Assembly: GCA_963965975.1 (NCBI GenBank)
Contig: OZ014411.1
Coordinates: forward strand, 10,045,501 to 10,109,500
Length of the DNA stretch: 64,000 nucleotides
DNA from: Xestospongia bergquistia
Lineage: Eukaryota > Porifera > Demospongiae > Haplosclerida > Petrosiidae
Direction of reading: 5' to 3'
The translations under genes were made by a program, and so were the position numbers. Numbering within the stretch: position 1 is the stretch's first letter; every line of letters begins with the position of its first letter. Shown here one piece after another: positions 57,434-64,000 of this stretch. The notes below the pieces were generated by a model, which was not told the DNA's origin, did not search any database, and saw only the letters and a list, made by a program, of their open reading frames with translations.

Positions 57434-58017
57434 GGATGAAGCATTCAATGATATCTCAGCAAATTTCCTAAGTAGTACTCTAATAATTTGTGGAGGATTT
57501 TTCCCTGATTTTTTCCCTAATGGTGATATGGTCATGTCACCAATAAGACATGATACCTCCACACCCTTAAAAGCAGTGAAACCCAGACCAGTTACACTTA
57601 ATGATACAACAGAACCATCTTCTCAGCCACAATTTAAACCCTCAATGTCTAGTGATACAACCCAACCATCTTCTCAGCCACAACCTAAGCCAATAATGTT
57701 TATAGCTACGTCTGATGATAAGACACAACCATCTTCTCAATTTCAACCCAGGGTAGTTACATCTAACAGTAAGATGAAGGAATGTCATTGCTTGGTTAAG
57801 AATGTAGTGAAACTACACAGGCAAGAAAGATAAGAGAAATGTAAAGTGAAGATTATGGATCCTAAAGCTGATGTTATAGATGCTGATATGTATAAACCTA
57901 GAAGTAAGTCACCCAAGAAATGGATTCCAGAGCTTGGCCTTGATCTTACAGACAAGAAGATTCTACTCTCTTCTACAGAGTGGTTGAATGACAATATTGT
58001 TACTGAAAAAAGTTAAT
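57434..58017 (+). pseudogene. Linker plus start of an Ulp1-like protease, broken
   Basis: After an AG at 57433 an open frame runs through a Ser/Gln/Pro repeat region (three units with QPSSQPQ) and meets TAA at 57831. In the same frame it continues past the stop to KWIPELGLDLTDKKILLSST and EWLNDNIVT, the conserved entry of Ulp1/SENP cysteine proteases. The His, Asp and Cys catalytic positions would lie further on but the sequence ends at the junction near 58017. Ginger elements of some animals carry Ulp1 proteases, which fits. An in-frame stop and a truncation make this inactive. Confidence 0.55.
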
Positions 58018-58022
58018 CCTGC

Positions 58023-58656
58023 CAACTTGTCAAAGTCCACATTGTTAGTCTCTGCAATTTCATATACATCTGTCACAAGAACCCCAAGTTTGCCAGTCAT
58101 GTCATCAAATTCTTTACGAATCCTCTCCCCAACAGCAATACATTCTGATATTCATGAGAGACAATAGTGAATTATATTATTATATTATGTTATATGTTGT
58201 GATTATAAGTTACTTAAACAAGTAGCAACAACAGTTTGGATCTTATAGCTAGAGCTTGCACTGGGGCATGTCCTGTGATGTCTGCATCAATCACAAGACA
58301 TGTCCCAGTGTGACAAGCATGAAGACATAATGTCATGTATGATCACAGGTTAATTATAAACTAAATTTCTTTATCAGTAAGCTGCATACAAATGCTACTA
58401 TGACCATATCATTTCTTGAACTCTCTTCTATATTGCTTGAGTGGTCTTATAAATAGTACATACCTACATATCAGCCCTTTCTTAAATAATGCATTTATAC
58501 TTAGATGTTTCTATAGCTCAGTATCATTAATTTTATTAAGGAGGTGATATATGTCACTGAGAAAAATTAATTGGTTGATTTAACCAATTATAATGTTTAT
58601 TAAACCAGTCAAAACAAAGCCAGTATTGTTAATATAAATGAAAGAATTACTACATA
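58023..58656 (-). pseudogene. Partial copy of the CARD-NHL gene (exon 3 start plus intron)
   Basis: Nearly identical to 53865-54493: the first ~120 bp of exon 3 (encoding GERIRKEFDDMTGKLG), its acceptor, and ~500 bp of the upstream intron. Differences are few, including a 6-bp CCCTTT insertion near 58477. Orientation is the same as the parent. Breakpoints are sharp on both sides, and the copy directly abuts the truncated Ginger gene. It cannot encode a protein by itself. Confidence 0.88.
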
Positions 58657-58859
58657 CCACAGGGAAAAAAGTCTATTTACGATGTTTGGAAAATAATATA
58701 TTTACATCAGTTGTATTACTATATATGTATGCATATTTACCAATGGATGTAATATTGATGGTTTTTTGGATGAAATTTTACAATTATACAATATTAGTGA
58801 TAAAAATATCTGACAATAATCATATGATTGTAATATTTACGTTAAAATCAATATTAAAA

Positions 58860-59250
58860 AAAATACAATGATTGTATTATTAATGTATTAACGTTGTATC
58901 ATCAATATAATTATATCCAATGATTGTAATATTAATGTATTAACATTGTATCATCAATATAATTATATCCAATGATTGTATTATTAATGCATTAACGTTG
59001 TATCATCAATATAATTATATACAATGATTGTATTATAATGTATTAACATCGTAAAACCATTATAAATGATACATCACTTTTCTACAATTGTATATGTGAT
59101 GATAATTAATCCAATGATTGTATTATTAATACATTAACATTGTAAAACAGATGTAAATAATGCATCGCTTTTCTTTAGTAGTTCTACAATTGTATATGTG
59201 ATGATAATTAATCCCATGATTGTATTATTAATGTATTACATCGTAAAACC
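58860..59250. repeat. Degenerate ~55-bp minisatellite
   Basis: Seven or so units with the core CCAATGATTGTATTATTAATG, then TATTAACATTGTA and ATCAATATAATTAT. The later units are more diverged. Confidence 0.82.
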
Positions 59251-60438
59251 AATATAAACCCATTTGTTCCGTAAATGTAATTCATTTGAGTGTATACTTG
59301 CTGTACAAATTAGGTTTAGCAATGTTTAGGTCTAGGGATGATTGTACAATGCAATTGTCATATGTGTACATTCACATACTTTGTGATTTCTTTTAACATG
59401 TTTCTTTAATAATGAAAAATTGACCCCTAACTACTAAAACATAGTCAGAGATAAATATAAGAAAGCTAAAAATGATATTATAAGTGAATTATTGCCAAAT
59501 TGTTGTTTTATCATTATACTGTTTTTGATAGGATCGACAGGAGAAAGTTTTATTTAAAAGAAAAGGAGCACTTACTACGTAAAAGAAAATAACTGTGTTG
59601 GTTTCTTTAGTTTTGGTTTTTGTCAGTTTTTCATTTTTATCTAAGTAATATTATAATTTAAGAAAACTAAACACTACCTTAAACACCTTTGGAAAGTGAA
59701 AAGCTGTCAAAGATGCTAGAAGGCAAAGAAGCTAGTTAGACAAAACATAGCTGAATTAGTGGTACATAACATTCAAAATACAATACCATGAAACTATTAA
59801 TTCAGAATCACAAAAGTTAATAAATAACTAATTGGCTGTAGCTAAAGACTAATGGGAAAGTTGGTCTAATTAACTTATTGTTCAGTCTGGCATGGGCTGT
59901 CGGCTACAACTACGTATACTGTGACTGCTAAATGAACCATAAGGTTTATGTTTTCAGGTCTACAAATGAGGCAATATTACTGGTTTCAACTACAGAGTTG
60001 AAACCATCCCAGTGTAAAAATGGACTCATGTTTAAAATGTGTACTCATGTTTAAAATCTTCGATAAACACATTTCAAAAACACTGAAGTTGTTCCCTAAA
60101 TACTAATTCCTTAAGATATAGATTTAAACTTTAACAATAGTCTGTATAGTCAGTATATGTATGTAAGGAAGAAGTTATGAGCCAATTACACTGCTTGTTA
60201 AACATTTTGTACAAATTTTCTTACCCTAGGCCTTTAGTGGAGTTAATCTTAGTTCATATATGCACAAAATATGCTTTACTGATGATCCATTTAATGGAAA
60301 CCATGTATTTGAATGTGTGCAGCCCAATTGTATCTGACAGATATATCATGCCCCATACTTATTGAATATCATTTAGAATTGTAATCTTGTTTTACTTTTG
60401 TTTGTTAGCATTTCAGAAAAAATTTTTACAATTTAATT
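59250..60438. other. Non-coding stretch with one hairpin element
   Basis: No gene is seen. A hairpin at 59960-60010 (GGTTTCAACTACAGAGTTGAAACC) has an inverted copy at 63908-63962. Confidence 0.5.
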
Positions 60439-60841
60439 AATATTTATTTTTTATTTATTGTAGTTAAACTAATCAACTCAAGAAATACACATGCATAATA
60501 TTAACTAATACATTAATATAAGTGCATGCTTTGTAGTTAGAAATCAAAAATTTAAGTAACTTATTGCAAATCGTTATTGAAAAGGCTTTCCTCGCCAATT
60601 GATCTAATAATGTACCTACTAAATTTACCTACTAAATGTATATTATAGCCAGTGATGATGATGTATCATCACTCGGATTTCATATTGTGGATGATATATA
60701 CTGCATAGATATGTATATATACCTGTATCACTTACTAGCTAATCTATTACACTCTTGAGTGGTTGAGTGAGTTATTGGAATTATGTCTCCAAGTAGTGCT
60801 GATTGCATTTCTTATTATTAATAACCATACCTATACATGAG

Positions 60842-60899
<58 letters not shown>

Positions 60900-62601
60900 G
60901 TATATGTATACATATATAATAAACCAGACATGTAAACAACTAAATTAAATTCTTCAGTAATGCTCCAAGTGATAGTTGACAAATTAAAGACTGACTCACC
61001 AATTCCTTTTGAACACTATGTCATCATTTTCAAGTTAATGTACTTAGTTATATATGTACATTGAAGGCTTTACTTGACAGATCTAAGTGCTTTTTGCATG
61101 GAATATGTTGGATAACATCTCGATGTATTGAATAGATGAATGATTATTCTTAAGTGCACTTGCATAAAATATGAAATGCACTAAAATGCTAGACCTCACT
61201 GTGGTCTTTATTGAATTTTCAAGGCTTCACTGAAAGCTGTGCTTTTTTCAAAGGTTTTTCTAACTTTTAAAGCTTTTTGTTTGTTTGAAGCTCCTTTTGG
61301 CAGTATTCTTAAGAAGTACAGAAGTTTAATATTTATTTTTTATCTATTGTAGTTAAACTAATCAACTCAAGAAATACACATGCATAATATTAACTAATAC
61401 AGTAATAGAAGTGCATGCTTTGTAGTTAGAAATCAAAAAATATAAGTAACTTATTGCAAATCGTTATTGAAAAGGCTTTCCTCGCCAATTGATCTAATAA
61501 TGTACCTACTAAATGTATATTATAGCCAGTGATGATGATGTATCATCACTCGGATTTCATATTGTGAATGATATATACTGCATAGATATGTATATATACC
61601 TGTATCACTTACTAGCTAATCTATTACACTCTTGAGTGGTTGAGTGAGTTATCAGAATTATGTCTCCAAGTAGTGCTGATTGCATTCCTTATTATAAACA
61701 CTCCATACCTATACATGAGGAAATACTTATATATATATATATGATATATATATATATATGTATATGTATATGTATACATATATAATGAACCAGACATGTA
61801 AACAACTAAATTAAATTCTTCAGTAATGCTCCAAGTGATAGTTGGCAAATTAAAGACTGACTCACCAATTCCTTTTGAACACTATGTCATCATTTTCAAG
61901 TTAATGTACTTAGTTATATATGTACATTGAAGGCTTTACTTGACAGATCTAAGGGCTTTTTGTATGGAATATGTTGGATAACATCTTGATGTATTGAAGA
62001 TTTGAATGATTATTCTTAAGTGCACTTGCATAAAATATGAAATGCACTAAAGTGCTTAACCTCACTGTGGTCTTTATTGAATTTTCAAGTCTTCACTGAA
62101 AGCTGTGCTTTTTTCAAAAGTTTTTCTGACTTTTAAAGCTTTTTGTTTGTTTGATGCTCCTTTTGGCAGTATTCTTAAGAAGTACAGAAGTTTAATACTT
62201 ATTTTTTACCTATTGTAGTTAAACTAATCAACTCAAGAAATGCACATGCATAATATTAACAAATACATTAATATAAGTGCATGCTTTGTAGTTAGAAATC
62301 AAAAAATATAAGTAACTTATTGCAAATCGTTATTGAAAAGGCTTTCCTCGCCAATTGATCTAATAATGTACCTGCTAAAATTTCCTACTAAATGTATATT
62401 ATAGCCAGTGATGATGATGTATCATCACTCGGATTTCATATTGTGAATGATATATACTGCATAGATATGTATAAATACCTGTATCACTTATTAACTAATC
62501 TATTACACTCTTGAGTGGTTGAGTGAGTTATCAGAATTATGTCTCCAAGTAGTGCTGATTGCATTCCTTATTATAAACACTCCATACCTATACATGAGGA
62601 A

Positions 62602-62637
<36 letters not shown>

Positions 62638-63068
62638 ATGTATATGTATACATATATAATGAACCAGACATGTAAACAACTAAATTAAATTCTTCAGTAA
62701 TGGTCCAAGTGATAGTTGACAAACTTAAGACTGACTCACAAATTCCTTTTGAACACTATGTTATCATTTTCAAGTTAATGTACTTAGTTATATATGTACA
62801 TTGAAGGCTTTACTTGAAAGATCTAAGGGCTTTTTGCATGGAATATGTTGGATAACATCTCGATGTATTGAATAGATGAATGATTATTCTTAAGTGCACT
62901 TGCATAAAATATGAAATGCACTAAAGTGCTTAACCTCACTGTGGTCTTTATTGAATTTTCAAGTCTTCACTGAAAGCTGTGCTTTTTTCAAAAGTTTTTC
63001 TGACTTTTAAAGCTTTTTGTTTGTTTGATGCTCCTTTTGGCAGTATTCTTAAGAAGTAGAGAAGTTTT
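60439..63068. repeat. Three direct copies of an ~870-bp unit
   Basis: Copies begin at about 60439, 61329 and 62193 with TATTTTTTA(T/C)(T/C)TATTGTAG and end after CTTTTGGCAGTATTCTTAAG. Each contains the palindrome GTGATGATGATGTATCATCAC, a (TA)n tract of variable length and the pair CACTTGCATAAAATATGAAA / TGAAAGCTGTGC. Sequence identity is high, so the triplication is fairly recent. There is no coding capacity. The right edge continues into a segment also found inverted at 34.6-34.75 kb. Confidence 0.88.
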
Positions 63069-63197
63069 GGTACCATCCACTATAGTTTGGTGGCTACCAG
63101 TGCTGTGTTTGCCAAGTTAAAGAAGTTCAAAGCCATTTGCCTGGGTAACACACACACACACACACATTGAAGTTAACCCCTTTCTATTATTAATCAG

Positions 63198-63406
63198 CTC
63201 TGTTCTGCTAAGTTGATAACATTAACTTTTAAAGAGGATGTACAAAGAATGAATGGTGATGCTTATGATAAATCAGACAAAGTAGCGAGTGAGCTTCACC
63301 GACAGGTTAATGAAAAAGGATTTGAGTTTTTAATAGGTCTCTGTGACTTCCTTCTCAAGCAGAACCAAGGACATTGGCATAAGAATGAAAAGTCAACCAG
63401 AAAGTG
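63198..63406 (+). CDS. Possible single exon of an unidentified gene
   Basis: An open stretch of about 70 codons preceded by AATCAG and followed by GTGAGA, with no ATG at its start, so it would be an internal exon. It is helix-rich (SDKVASELHRQVNEKGFEFL, then FLLKQNQGHWH) and has the feel of a death-fold helix bundle, but no family is recognised. Neither neighbouring exons nor a partner gene are visible before the window ends. It could be chance. Confidence 0.3.
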
Positions 63407-64000
63407 AGACATTTTGTTGTTATACAACAAAAATATTAGAAAATTACTGTTTGTATAAATAAGTCTTTTATCATGTCATAATTGAGTAACCTACTTTATA
63501 TGACAAATGTCTTTCCTTTCTATGTACTACAGCCTTAACTCCACCTACTTAATATCCAGTCCTCTCCATTTTTTACCTTTTATATTTGTTACTTGATCTA
63601 TTTCCTTAATATAGCTAAGTTAGTAAATACACTAGTTTAAAGTTTAAAAAGTCTAGACTCTTGATTTCTTATGTTACAGCTGCTGCTGTTTTTTGTTAAT
63701 ATTTATTGTTAAAATACATGACAGTTATATCAACAACATAAAATGCGAAGTAATCCACAATTATATTATTACAAAATATATTCATACAAGACCAAGATGA
63801 AATTAAGGTCGTCAGTTGATGATTATGGGTTGGGCTCAAATCATCAACTATACAAGAATTACCACTGTGGTCTTGTATGAATATATTTTAACCATGATTG
63901 GTCTGGAAACTGGGATGGTTTCAACTCTGTAGTTGAAACCAGTAATATTGCCTCATCTTTTGAGACCAGCAGTTATTATATGTCTAATTTATTCTCTAAA
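63407..64000. other. Non-coding right edge with inverted-repeat elements
   Basis: Contains a hairpin element at about 63774-63890 (AATATATTCATACAAGACCA and its inverse) and the 63908-63962 copy of the hairpin repeat seen at 59960. No gene was recognised. Confidence 0.6.

Larger units (their letters stand above)
55473..58017 (+). mobile_element. Ginger-type integrase-encoding element, 3' truncated
   Basis: The left end may begin TGTCACGC at 55473, in line with Ginger termini that start TGT. A GC-rich stretch follows with inverted motifs (GGACCGGGG and CCCCCGGTC). It encodes an H2C2 plus DDE integrase in five exons and then the start of an Ulp1-like protease. Coding sequence stops abruptly at 58017, where a copied segment of the neighbouring gene begins, so the right end and any inverse terminus are missing. 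Confidence 0.6.

Noticed and set aside
57323-57562. Minus-strand open frame of 79 codons
   Set aside because: It is antisense to the Ginger-associated linker region and matches no family.
60177-60365. Short plus-strand open frame of 62 codons
   Set aside because: It lies in repeat-rich intergenic DNA without start context, splice partners or recognisable domain.

Overview
The window is animal nuclear DNA: AT-rich and gene-dense, with many short introns, intact metazoan regulators (WDR5, AMPK alpha, DNA polymerase eta, TCF/LEF) and long domain-shuffled genes carrying Roc-COR, Death, CARD-like and NHL modules. Together with head-to-head gene pairs separated by only 99 to about 500 bp, this suggests a sponge (a demosponge such as Amphimedon). 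That assignment is inference. All gene models were spliced by eye from GT/AG sites, reading phase and family resemblance.

Layout. 1-2536 (-): 5' part of WDR5, running off the left edge. 2654-3234: a small hAT element with an 8-bp target duplication. 3355-8983 (-): complete AMPK catalytic alpha subunit. 9083-13716 (+): complete DNA polymerase eta, head to head with AMPK. 13934-21009 (-): a Roc-COR GTPase gene with an N-terminal NHR/SPRY-like module and a C-terminal Death domain. 22566-23268: two 5S rRNA genes with a decayed 5S-like relic between them. 23715-32285 (-): TCF/LEF factor with HMG box and C-clamp. 32792-38197 (+): enkurin-domain protein (ENKD1-like), head to head with TCF. 38198-42126: intergenic, with inverted-repeat elements and a decayed MULE-like transposase. 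42127-43729 (+): the N-terminal half of a VTI1-type SNARE, ending before the SNARE motif.

44034-50124: a direct duplication of a ~1 kb unit. Each copy carries a ~350-nt structured RNA candidate with a Pol III-like TATA box and T-run terminator. The second copy is split by an RT-deleted BEL/Pao retrotransposon. 51170-55287 (-): a CARD-like, coiled-coil, NHL-repeat gene. 55473-58017 (+): a Ginger-type integrase gene with introns, followed by the start of an Ulp1-like protease, cut off where a copied piece of the CARD-NHL gene begins (58023-58656). 58860-63960: minisatellites, three direct copies of an ~870-bp unit, and hairpin elements.

Functionally the window mixes chromatin and Wnt regulation (WDR5, TCF), energy sensing (AMPK), lesion bypass (polymerase eta), cilia or microtubules (ENKD1) and two innate-immunity-style multidomain genes. 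The most unusual items are the duplicated splice donors and possible in-frame cassette exon in AMPK alpha, the unidentified duplicated Pol III-type RNA, the intron-bearing Ginger gene, and the new domain combinations.
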